Assembly: GCF_000745775.1 (NCBI RefSeq)
Contig: NZ_JQJY01000002.1
Span: forward strand, 770,513-834,512
Direction of reading: 5' to 3'
Source: Flavobacterium sp. ASV13
GTDB taxonomy: Bacteria; Bacteroidota; Bacteroidia; Flavobacteriales; Flavobacteriaceae
DNA: 64,000 bases
The position numbers and the translations under genes are program-made. Shown in pieces: positions 42,598-50,882 of this stretch (position 1 is its first letter; each line of letters begins with the position of its first letter). The notes below the pieces were generated by a model. The model searched no databases. It saw only the letters and a program-made list of their open reading frames with translations, and was not told the DNA's origin.

Positions 42598-42643
42598 ATT
42601 TACGCATACCCAAATTTATTATTAACCCTAATACCCCCTTATC

Positions 42644-43933
42644 ATGAAAAAAATTACTCAAATGATCTGCGTTCTTTTGACAGTTACTAGTATGAGTGCT
42701 CAGCAAGAGAAAGGAATTATGGGCTACAACAATTGGTTAAATAACTGGACCGAATTTAAGCCTAACAAAGTAGAGTATGGAGAAGCAAACCAAATTTTAG
42801 CAGGAAATATTTCTGTTAACACTAAATTGCTGAAAAGGAATGTTTATGTTTTGCAAGGCAACGTTTATGTTACAAACAATGCAGTATTAACAATCGAACC
42901 AGGAACTTTAATTATTGGTGATTTCGAAACTAAAGGAACATTGGTAGTTACAAAAGGTGCACAACTTGTTGCAGATGGTTTAGAGACTGATCCAATCGTA
43001 TTTACTTCAAACCGCAGCCAGAAAAAAGCTGGAGACTGGGGTGGAGTTGTACTTCTTGGCGATGCTCCAATCAACAAATTTGGAGGAGTTGGTTCTTACA
43101 ACTTAGATCTAGATCCTACGCTTACTTCTTATGGTGGTGACAACGTAAACGGAAATTCAGGTATCTTGAGATTTGTTAGAATCGAATTTGCTGGAAAAAA
43201 AGTTAAAGGTGCAGATACTTTCAATGGTTTGACTGTTGCTGGTGTTGGAGCTAAAACGATACTAGAAAATGTAATGGTAAGCTACTCTGGAGGTGATTCA
43301 TTTGCTTTCTTTGGAGGAGATTTAAACGCTACGAAACTAGTTTCTTACAAATCAATCAACGACGATTATAAATTTACTCAAGGTGTTCAATGTCGTTTAT
43401 TTAATTCATTGGCAGTTAGATCATCTTACTTATCAAGTAACAAAGACGGATCTCGTTGTATGGAGGTAAAAACTTTCGAAAAGAAAAGCGAAACAGATTT
43501 TACTAAAAAACAAACATTTGTTGTTGCAACAAATATTACAATGTTAAATGATAGTGATAACATTAAAGCTGATATTCAGGCAGGTTTAGTAAAAGAGGCA
43601 GTTTATGTTGCTGAAACTGCTTCTCTTGAAATGAAGCGTAGTGTAATCTCTGGATTTAACCCGGCCGTTCTATTGGACAGCAAAACTGAGATTAATGATG
43701 CCAACCTTAAAAAAATCAAAATTGAAGAAATGTATCTTAACTTATGTAGCGGAAACATCTTTACAGAGTACAATTCTAACAATGAAGATTTAGAGGGCTG
43801 GTATGGAAACCCTGTGTTCTTTAATGTGATGTCACAAAGTGATAACAAAGAAACTTTCATTGATATCTACAATGCTAAAAAACCAGATTTCAGATTGCAA
43901 TTAGGAAAAATTACAGCATCTAGCGGAAAATAG
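42644..43933 (+). CDS. Exported right-handed beta-helix protein, second operon gene
   Basis: This 429-residue protein has a signal peptide (MKKITQMICVLLTVTSMSAQ). It continues with a repetitive beta-helix pattern: VLTIEPGTLIIGDFETKGTLVV, LVADGLETDPIVFTSNRS, GDWGGVVLLGDAPINKFGG and NGLTVAGVGAKTILENVMVS. The fold fits surface or periplasmic proteins of Bacteroidota. It is the second gene of the block, matching the position of a conserved companion gene upstream of sprC. It is likely secreted or outer-membrane associated; its biochemical role is not known. Confidence 0.83.
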   Translation: MKKITQMICVLLTVTSMSAQQEKGIMGYNNWLNNWTEFKPNKVEYGEANQILAGNISVNTKLLKRNVYVLQGNVYVTNNAVLTIEPGTLIIGDFETKGTLVVTKGAQLVADGLETDPIVFTSNRSQKKAGDWGGVVLLGDAPINKFGGVGSYNLDLDPTLTSYGGDNVNGNSGILRFVRIEFAGKKVKGADTFNGLTVAGVGAKTILENVMVSYSGGDSFAFFGGDLNATKLVSYKSINDDYKFTQGVQCRLFNSLAVRSSYLSSNKDGSRCMEVKTFEKKSETDFTKKQTFVVATNITMLNDSDNIKADIQAGLVKEAVYVAETASLEMKRSVISGFNPAVLLDSKTEINDANLKKIKIEEMYLNLCSGNIFTEYNSNNEDLEGWYGNPVFFNVMSQSDNKETFIDIYNAKKPDFRLQLGKITASSGK

Positions 43934-44031
43934 ATAAGTTTCGATTTTTATTTCAAGAGCGTAAATTTTATTAATTAAGTCCCCAGACACAATTTATGTC
44001 AGTCTCGTGACCAAATAAAGATCAGAACATA

Positions 44032-44445
44032 ATGGCCCCATCTATAAAAAAATATTTTATTTATATTATATTTTTGGTTTCGCCTGCAGTAGCAATAAAT
44101 GCACAATGCAAGTCAGGAAACACTGTTTCTAATGACACAAAATGCATCGCAGCGGCGTGTAACAACAACCAAAAAACAGTAATAGCTGGTACATCAGTGA
44201 TCAGCAAATTAGATAATTCTAATCAGTTAGCAGTAGAGCTATCCATCCCCAAGGATAGCTTTGCTATAGCTACTGATTGTAATGATCAGACAACTTCAGA
44301 ATGCAAGGAAAACGCATCAATTACAGCTTCTTATTCTGTTCTTGCGAAGGACATTATTGAGAACTATAAATATGATTTTTCTGAAACATTCATAGATATT
44401 TTGTTTTTTGAAAATATAGACTTAGCAAGAACTAGAACTATATGA
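44032..44445 (+). CDS. Small exported Cys-containing protein, third operon gene
   Basis: This 137-residue protein has a signal peptide (MAPSIKKYFIYIIFLVSPAVAINAQ) and six Cys in the mature part (AQCKSG, KCIAAACNN, TDCNDQ, SECKEN), suggesting disulfides outside the cytoplasm. It ends in a helical segment (DFSETFIDILFFENIDLARTRT). Its stop overlaps the sprC-like start (ATGA), so they are translationally coupled. The family has no name I know. Confidence 0.78.
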   Translation: MAPSIKKYFIYIIFLVSPAVAINAQCKSGNTVSNDTKCIAAACNNNQKTVIAGTSVISKLDNSNQLAVELSIPKDSFAIATDCNDQTTSECKENASITASYSVLAKDIIENYKYDFSETFIDILFFENIDLARTRTI

Positions 44446-45926
44446 TTCAGAAAACTACGCTATCTGTAATCCGATTTATTCTTTTTTTTAGTATTTTTTT
44501 ATGTACTAAAACAAATAGCTATGCCCAGACAATAGTGCCTCAGCAACTTGGATATCCAAGAATTTGTGCTGGGCTTATTGTCGATGGGAAGCCTTTTAAT
44601 GAGTATAACGCGACTTTCAGCTATGTAGATTTCCCTGCTGGTACTACTTTCGAAGTAGAACTTTCAGATGACTTAGGAAATTTTACTACACCAACTGCAA
44701 CTACAAAAATTTCAATTACCGATAATGCAGCTTTACAGCAACAAACTATAAAGTTTGCGGTTCCAACAAATTTGAAGGGATCTGATACGTATAGCATGCG
44801 CATTAAAAGTAATACTGCAACGCCTGTTTATAGTTTAAGATTTAGAAATTCTCAAGCTGTAACAAGTTTCCCTATTTATTACAGAACTTATGTAGAATCC
44901 TTTTTTATCAATGATAAACTGGCAACTGCAACTTATTGTACAGGCGGAAGTTTAAGCCTTTCTATTTATAATCCTACACCAGCAGATATACCATCATCTC
45001 CTGCAAACTATTCAAATCTTAAATATAAATGGTTTAAAGATGATGTTGCAATTGCAGGACAAAGTGGTAAAACGTTATTGGTAAATGCTCCAGGTGTTTA
45101 TTATGCACAAATTGATTACGGAGGCTGTAATGATGAAAACTTTAGCTCAAACAGAGTTACTGTAACTTCATCAACATCGGGATCATCTGTAACTGTAGAT
45201 TCAAGCTTAGGAAATCCATTTTGTTCAAGCGGAACAGGTACAACTTTAACAGCAACAGCTGGTAATAAATACCAATGGAAAAAAAACGGTGCAGTAATTA
45301 CCGGAGCCACAAATCGCAGTTATACTACAAATGAAGCTGCAGTTTATACTGTTGACGTTGATTTTGGAGGATGTACAGCTACAGGAACAATCGATTTAAA
45401 AGGAAATAATTTTACAGCTTCATTAAATGTCCCAGCGGCGAACGTTATTGCTCCAAACGAAACTTTAAGCGTTACTGTGACTACAAATGCGGTTAATCCA
45501 ACTTTCCAATGGTTTCTTGGAAATAATGTGATTTCAGGCGCTAATACCAACACTTATGTGGTGTCTGCACGTGGAAATTACAAAGTAAAAGTAAGTCAGG
45601 CAGCAGGATGTGTTGTTGAACAAGAATTACCTTTTACAGTAAGCTACGATGGTAACCCGGTTACTTCTGTAGAAAAGATTGCAAATATTATAAGCTTGAG
45701 CAGTTATCCGTATGATGTATGGGATATTCCGAGTGAATACAAAAACCCAGAAACTAGTGTTAAAATAATTAGTTCAAACGGAGACATGGTTCTTGATGTT
45801 GTCAACTATCAAGGCGATTGGCCCCCGTCTGGATCAATTGATATTAAAAATGTAAATCCAGTATATTACTATGTCATTCAATCCGGGACAGGTGAAAGAA
45901 AAGGATCAATAACCCTGATAAAATAA
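44442..45926 (+). CDS. sprC: Gliding motility protein SprC-like
   Basis: The 494-residue protein has a signal peptide (MIQKTTLSVIRFILFFSIFL...SYAQ). It has an N-terminal beta domain, then two or three Ig-like beta modules with Cys pairs (LKYKWFKDDVAIAGQSGKTL, KYQWKKNGAVITGATNRSY, FQWFLGNNVISGANTNTY). The C-terminus (SIDIKNVNPVYYYVIQSG then KGSITLIK) resembles the sorting-type end of type IX-secreted gliding proteins. It lies directly before an sprD-like gene, as sprC does in F. johnsoniae. The gene name is by operon position and architecture. Confidence 0.8.
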   Translation: MIQKTTLSVIRFILFFSIFLCTKTNSYAQTIVPQQLGYPRICAGLIVDGKPFNEYNATFSYVDFPAGTTFEVELSDDLGNFTTPTATTKISITDNAALQQQTIKFAVPTNLKGSDTYSMRIKSNTATPVYSLRFRNSQAVTSFPIYYRTYVESFFINDKLATATYCTGGSLSLSIYNPTPADIPSSPANYSNLKYKWFKDDVAIAGQSGKTLLVNAPGVYYAQIDYGGCNDENFSSNRVTVTSSTSGSSVTVDSSLGNPFCSSGTGTTLTATAGNKYQWKKNGAVITGATNRSYTTNEAAVYTVDVDFGGCTATGTIDLKGNNFTASLNVPAANVIAPNETLSVTVTTNAVNPTFQWFLGNNVISGANTNTYVVSARGNYKVKVSQAAGCVVEQELPFTVSYDGNPVTSVEKIANIISLSSYPYDVWDIPSEYKNPETSVKIISSNGDMVLDVVNYQGDWPPSGSIDIKNVNPVYYYVIQSGTGERKGSITLIK

Positions 45927-45927
45927 G

Positions 45928-48900
45928 ATGAAGAAAATCCTACTATTCATAACTTTATTTTACGGTTTATCAAATGTACTCTATGCTCAAGATACCAAAT
46001 CTGAGGATGGAGTTGTTTCGTTTTCTTTACCTATCAGAAATTCTTTAAAGTTTAATAGATACATAATTAATCCAACGTTCAGTTTTGTACGTGAATCAAA
46101 TCCGTATGTAAGTTTTTATAATAAAAGACAATGGGTTTCATTTGACGATGCTCCAAATACTTATTTATTTGGTTATTCTGGCCGTTTTAGAGAGAATGAA
46201 GCTTTTGCTTTTGGATTATTTCAACAAAATTATGGTGTTTTTACAGTCTTTGGAGGAGTAGCCAACTTTGCTCATAATATCGTTTTGCAAGAAGACAGCA
46301 ATTTGACATTTGGACTTAATGTGGGTGCCTACCAAAGTGGTTTAAACAAAGGTAAAATTGTTACAAATGATCCAAATCTTCCAATTGATAACATTCAGTC
46401 AAATACATTACTTACCGTAAATCCGGGTATTAACTACGGTACAGCATTTCTAGATTTTGGGTTATCGATCAACAATTTGGTTCTTTACAATTTTGGTTCA
46501 GGAATGGTAAAGGAAGATCCGGAAAGAGCAATCGAATTGCATGGAATGTACACAGGCTATATCGACAGCTACGGATTTTTCGACAGAAGTAAATTTTCAG
46601 GAATTGTAAAAACAGAGATTAAAAAAGATAAAACTGTTTTATCTGGGTTAGCCATGCTAACGATTCCACAAGGAGTTTGGGCTCAAGCTGGATATAATAC
46701 TTTATATGGTGTTTCGGCAGGTTTAGGTGTAAATATCTCGCCTAGTATCGCGATTGAATATAATTATGAAAGAGGTTTTGGCAATTTTACAAATTTAGGA
46801 GGTTCTCACGAATTTGCAATTGCTTATAAATTCAAAAGCAGAAATTACTATTACGGTGATGATGATGAAGGTTCACTTATTGATCCTTCAAAACCAAAAC
46901 CTGTAATGGCTAAAAAAACAACATCGGCTCCGGTTACAAGAGTAGATGGTGCTGAAAAAGCAAGATTGGCTGCTGAAGCAAAAGCAATTGCTGATGCAGA
47001 AGCGAAACAAGCAAGACTTGCTGCTGCTGAAAAAGTGAAGGCTGACGCCGAAGCTGCAGCAAAAGCAAAATTAGAAGCAGATAATAAAGCAAAAGCCGAT
47101 GCAGAAGCATTGAAAATAAAACTTGCTGCAGATGCAAAAGCTAAAGCAGATGCTGCAGCTGCAACAAGAACACAAACTGCAACTGCAAACAGAGCGGTTG
47201 CTGCAACACAAAAAACACAAGCGCAACTGGCAGCAGATAAAGCCAGAGCAGATGCAGAGGAACGCAGATTGAAATTGGTTGCTGATAACAAAGCCAGAGT
47301 AGATGCTGCCGCTGCAGCAAGAGCTCAAGCTGCTGCAAACAAACCAGCAGCAGTAGCAGCAAAAACACCGGCACAGTTAGCTGCTGATAAAGCGAAAGCT
47401 GATGCAGAGGCAATGAAATTAAAACTAGCTGCTGAAGCGAAAGCAAAAGCCGATGCTGAAGCTGCAAAAGCTAAAGCGACTGGAGCACCTCAAAAAACAC
47501 AAGCAGAATTAGCTGCAGACAAAGCTAAAGCCGATGCCGAAACTGCTGCTAAAGCAAAATTAGCTGCTGATGCAAAAGCGAAAGCAGATGCGGAAGCATT
47601 GAAAGTTAAATTAGCTGCCGATGCAAAAGCAAAAGCAGATGCTGCTGAAGCGAAGAGAAAAGCTGATGCAAAAGCAAAAGCTGAGGCTGCCGATTTACAA
47701 TCAATTTTAGCTGCTGATGCAAAAGCAAAAGCAGATTCAGATGCTTATCAGGCTAGATTAGCGGCTGAAGCAAAAGCTAAAGCAGCTTCTGAAGCTAAAA
47801 CGAAAGCTGCAATTGATGCTGCAAACAAAGCGAAAGCTGCCGTAGCATTGAAAGAAAAAGCTGCCGCAGATGCTGCCTTAAAAGAAAAATTAGCTGCTGA
47901 CGCAAAAGCAAAAGCAGACGCAGAGGCGAGACAAGCATTAATTGCTGCTGAAGCAAAAGCGAAAGCTGATGCAGAAGCATTGAAAATAAAACAAGCTGCT
48001 GACGCTAAAGAGAAAGTAGAAGAAGATGCAAGACAAGCGAAATTAGCTGCTGATGCAAAAGCAAAAGCGGATGCAGAGGCAATTCAGGCGAAACTAGCTG
48101 CTGATGCGAAAGCAAAAGCTGACGCAGAGGCATTACAAGCAAAATTAGCTGCAGATGCAAAAGCAAAAGCGGATGCAGAAGCGTTACAAGCTAAATTAGC
48201 TGCTGATGCAAAAGCAAAAGCAGATATGGAAGCTTTACAAGCAAAATTAATTGCTGACGCAAGAGTAAAAGCAGATGCTGAAGCTACGGCAAAAGCAAAA
48301 GCCGATGCAGAAGCAAAAAAATTACAAGAAGCAGAAGAAGCTCGTCAGGCGAAATTAGCTGCTGATGCGAAAGCAAAAGCGGATGCTGAAGCTCTTAAAG
48401 CGAAACAAGTTGCTGATGCAAAAGAGAAGGCTGATGAAGAAGCTCGTCAAGCAAAATTAGCTGCTGACGCAAAAGCAAAAGCTGATGCAGAAGCATTACA
48501 AGCTAAATTAGTTGCTGATGCAAAAGCAAAAGCCGATGCTGAAGCACTTAAGATAAAACAAGCTGCTGAAGAGAAAGCAAAAGTGGAAGAAGAAGCTCGT
48601 CAAGCAAAATTAGCTGCTGACGCAAAAGCAAAAGCTGATGCAGAAGCTTTACAAGCAAAACTTGCTGCTGATGCAAAAGCAAAAGCAGATATGGAAGCTT
48701 TACAAGCAAAATTAATTGCTGATGCAAAAGTAAAAGCAGATGCTGAAGCAACCGCAAAAAAATTACAAGAAGCTGAAGAAGCTCGTTTGGCAAAATTAGA
48801 AGCAGATAATAAGGCGAAAGCTGATGCTGAAGCATTGAAAGTAAAACTAGCTGCTGATGCAAAAGCCAAAGCTGATGCAGAAGCTTTACAAGCAAAACTT

Positions 48901-50754
48901 GCTGCAGATGCAAAAGCGAAAGCAGATGCAGAGGCATTACAAGCGAAATTAGCTGCCGATGCAAAAGCGAAAGCGGATGCCGAAGCATTAAAAGTAAAAC
49001 TTGCTGCAGATGCGAAAGCAAAAGCTGATGCTGAAGCTTTAGTAGCAAAACAAGCTGCTGAAGAGAAAGCAAAAGTGGATGAAGAAGCTCGTCAGGCAAA
49101 ACTAGCTGCTGACGCAAAAGCGAAAGCTGATGCCGAAGCATTAAAAGTAAAACTAGCTGCTGATGCAAAAGCCAAAGCAGATGCTGAAGCTTTACAAGCA
49201 AAACTTGCTGCAGATGCAAAAGCAAAAGCTGATGCAGAGGCATTACAAGTGAAATTAGCTGCTGATGCAAAAGCGAAAGCGGATGCCGAAGCATTAAAAG
49301 TAAAACTTGCTGCTGATGCAAAAGCCAAAGCAGATGCTGAAGCTTTACAAGCAAAACAAGCAGCTGACGCAAAAGCTAAAGCAGATGAAGAAGCTCGTCA
49401 GGCAAAATTAGCTGCTGACGCAAAAGCAAAAGCGGATGCAGAAGCATTAAAAGTTAAACTAGCTGCAGATGCAAAAGCAAAAGCGGATGCAGAAGCTTTA
49501 CAAGCAAAATTAGCTGCAGATGCAAAAGCCAAAGCTGATGCAGAAGCATTACAAGCGAAACTAGCTGCAGATGCAAAAGCGAAAGCGGATGCAGAAGCAT
49601 TAAAAGTAAAACTAGCTGCTGATGCTAAAGCTAAAGCAGATGCAGAAGCGCTTCAAGCGAAACTTGCTGCTGATGCTAAAGCCAAAGCAGACGCAGAAGC
49701 ATTACAGGCGAAACTTGCTGCTGATGCTAAAGCAAAAGCCGATGCAGAAGCATTACAAGCAAAATTAGCTGCTGACGCAAAAGCAAAAGCAGACGCAGAA
49801 GCGTTACAGGCAAAACAAGCTGAAGAAGCGGAATTAAGAGCTAAACAAGCGGCGGATGCAGCAGCAAAAGCGGCAGAAGCTCAAAAAGATGAAACAGCAA
49901 AAGCTATTGATAATTTAACGCAATCATTAGATGCGTCAAATAAAAATCAAACTGATTTATTGGCTCAGTTTAATGCTACAGTTGCAAATAAACAAAAAGA
50001 CCTGAATGATTTAAGAGAGGAAAATGACTTAAGTGAAAAAGGAATTTACAAAGAACCGAAACCATTCAAAAGTGTTGCAGCAGAGAACAGCCAGTTAGAA
50101 GCTTTGAAAACAAATATTGCTGAGGCAAACAGAATTCAAAAAGATGAGATTGCCAAGTTGACGAATTTATATAACGAAAGACTTAAAAAAGTTCCGAATA
50201 AAAATGACGCTTTAAACAGAGCTTATCTAGAAAAGATAAATCAGTTGAAAGCAGCACAATTGAAAATGGAACAAGATAGTGCAGCTTTACTTGCGAATTT
50301 AGAGCGTATTAAAGCAGAAACTGAAATCGAGAAAAAACGTAGAATTAAGCGTGCAGCTTATGAAAACGATCAAGGAAGATATAATCAGGATCTGGCAGCT
50401 CTTAAACGTATTAAGGAAACTACTAAAGTTAGCAGTACGCCTTTAACAGCAAGTGATTTTGATTTTGGTGAAGACCAATCAAATATGCAGATCATCAAGA
50501 ATATTAAAAATTCTGATAGTGGTTATTATATGATTGTTGCAGTTCATAGCAGTGTTGAAAAAAGAGATGAATTCTTAACCAAAGCAGTTGCTGCAGGACG
50601 TTCAGACATTAATTTCTTCTATAATATAGCAACAAGTAAATATTACATCTATTACGAGAAATATGAGGGATTACAAGAAGCGACTAAAGCATTAGAAGCT
50701 AAAGGAAATAAACCTTATAACGGAAAAATGGCCATCGTAAAAGTGGAGAATTAA
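45928..50754 (+). CDS. sprD: Gliding motility protein SprD-like: PorP/SprF-type barrel, long helical repeat rod, SPOR-like end
   Basis: The 1608-residue protein has four parts. A signal peptide (MKKILLFITLFYGLSNVLYAQ) comes first. A PorP/SprF-type outer-membrane beta-barrel domain runs to about 310 (e.g. FGFLVNVGAYQSGL-like strands, ending AIEYNYERGFGNFTNLGGSH). An uninterrupted Ala/Lys/Asp/Glu-rich repeat region (about 341-1315) has the core 17-residue unit LAADAKAKADAEALQAK. A coiled coil follows (about 1320-1500), and then a SPOR-like C-terminus (about 1525-1608; GYYMIVAVHSSVEKRDEFL to KMAIVKVEN). Similar helical regions occur in TolA. F. johnsoniae SprD is needed for proper SprB function in gliding. 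Name is by operon position and layout. Confidence 0.82.
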   Translation: MKKILLFITLFYGLSNVLYAQDTKSEDGVVSFSLPIRNSLKFNRYIINPTFSFVRESNPYVSFYNKRQWVSFDDAPNTYLFGYSGRFRENEAFAFGLFQQNYGVFTVFGGVANFAHNIVLQEDSNLTFGLNVGAYQSGLNKGKIVTNDPNLPIDNIQSNTLLTVNPGINYGTAFLDFGLSINNLVLYNFGSGMVKEDPERAIELHGMYTGYIDSYGFFDRSKFSGIVKTEIKKDKTVLSGLAMLTIPQGVWAQAGYNTLYGVSAGLGVNISPSIAIEYNYERGFGNFTNLGGSHEFAIAYKFKSRNYYYGDDDEGSLIDPSKPKPVMAKKTTSAPVTRVDGAEKARLAAEAKAIADAEAKQARLAAAEKVKADAEAAAKAKLEADNKAKADAEALKIKLAADAKAKADAAAATRTQTATANRAVAATQKTQAQLAADKARADAEERRLKLVADNKARVDAAAAARAQAAANKPAAVAAKTPAQLAADKAKADAEAMKLKLAAEAKAKADAEAAKAKATGAPQKTQAELAADKAKADAETAAKAKLAADAKAKADAEALKVKLAADAKAKADAAEAKRKADAKAKAEAADLQSILAADAKAKADSDAYQARLAAEAKAKAASEAKTKAAIDAANKAKAAVALKEKAAADAALKEKLAADAKAKADAEARQALIAAEAKAKADAEALKIKQAADAKEKVEEDARQAKLAADAKAKADAEAIQAKLAADAKAKADAEALQAKLAADAKAKADAEALQAKLAADAKAKADMEALQAKLIADARVKADAEATAKAKADAEAKKLQEAEEARQAKLAADAKAKADAEALKAKQVADAKEKADEEARQAKLAADAKAKADAEALQAKLVADAKAKADAEALKIKQAAEEKAKVEEEARQAKLAADAKAKADAEALQAKLAADAKAKADMEALQAKLIADAKVKADAEATAKKLQEAEEARLAKLEADNKAKADAEALKVKLAADAKAKADAEALQAKLAADAKAKADAEALQAKLAADAKAKADAEALKVKLAADAKAKADAEALVAKQAAEEKAKVDEEARQAKLAADAKAKADAEALKVKLAADAKAKADAEALQAKLAADAKAKADAEALQVKLAADAKAKADAEALKVKLAADAKAKADAEALQAKQAADAKAKADEEARQAKLAADAKAKADAEALKVKLAADAKAKADAEALQAKLAADAKAKADAEALQAKLAADAKAKADAEALKVKLAADAKAKADAEALQAKLAADAKAKADAEALQAKLAADAKAKADAEALQAKLAADAKAKADAEALQAKQAEEAELRAKQAADAAAKAAEAQKDETAKAIDNLTQSLDASNKNQTDLLAQFNATVANKQKDLNDLREENDLSEKGIYKEPKPFKSVAAENSQLEALKTNIAEANRIQKDEIAKLTNLYNERLKKVPNKNDALNRAYLEKINQLKAAQLKMEQDSAALLANLERIKAETEIEKKRRIKRAAYENDQGRYNQDLAALKRIKETTKVSSTPLTASDFDFGEDQSNMQIIKNIKNSDSGYYMIVAVHSSVEKRDEFLTKAVAAGRSDINFFYNIATSKYYIYYEKYEGLQEATKALEAKGNKPYNGKMAIVKVEN
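46950..49870 (+). repeat. 51-base coding tandem repeat in sprD
   Basis: The 51-base unit encodes LAADAKAKADAEALQAK or close variants (LKVK, LQVK, RQAK). It repeats with few interruptions for about 2.9 kb, roughly 50 or more units, with several longer super-units of two to four repeats (EALQAK / EALKVK / EEARQAK). Synonymous differences show the units have diverged. Confidence 0.92.
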
Positions 50755-50773
50755 TAATAGACAATAAGAGTTA

Positions 50774-50797
50774 AGCACCTTATTTTTTTAAGGTGCT
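50774..50797 (+). other. Intercistronic hairpin between sprD-like and sprB-like genes
   Basis: AGCACCTTA / TAAGGTGCT with a six-T loop forms a stable 9-base stem 20 bases after the sprD stop. No T-run follows, so it is not a normal terminator; it may act in mRNA stability or partial termination. Confidence 0.65.
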
Positions 50798-50882
50798 CGT
50801 TAAAAATAAATAGTTTAAAGCGGCCAAAATTTTAATCGCTAATGCCCCTTAGAGATTAAGAAGGCCACAAAAATTAAATACC

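Noticed and set aside
46851..49372. Long open frames on the minus strand across the sprD repeat (Leu-rich and Phe/Ala/Ser-rich translations)
   Set aside because: They are produced by the GCA/AAA/GAT-rich 51-base repeat read backwards; composition is unnatural, there are no start signals and the plus-strand frame is a complete gene.
46950..49870. A CRISPR-like array
   Set aside because: The 51-base units are contiguous, vary by synonymous changes and are all in one coding frame; there are no unique spacers.
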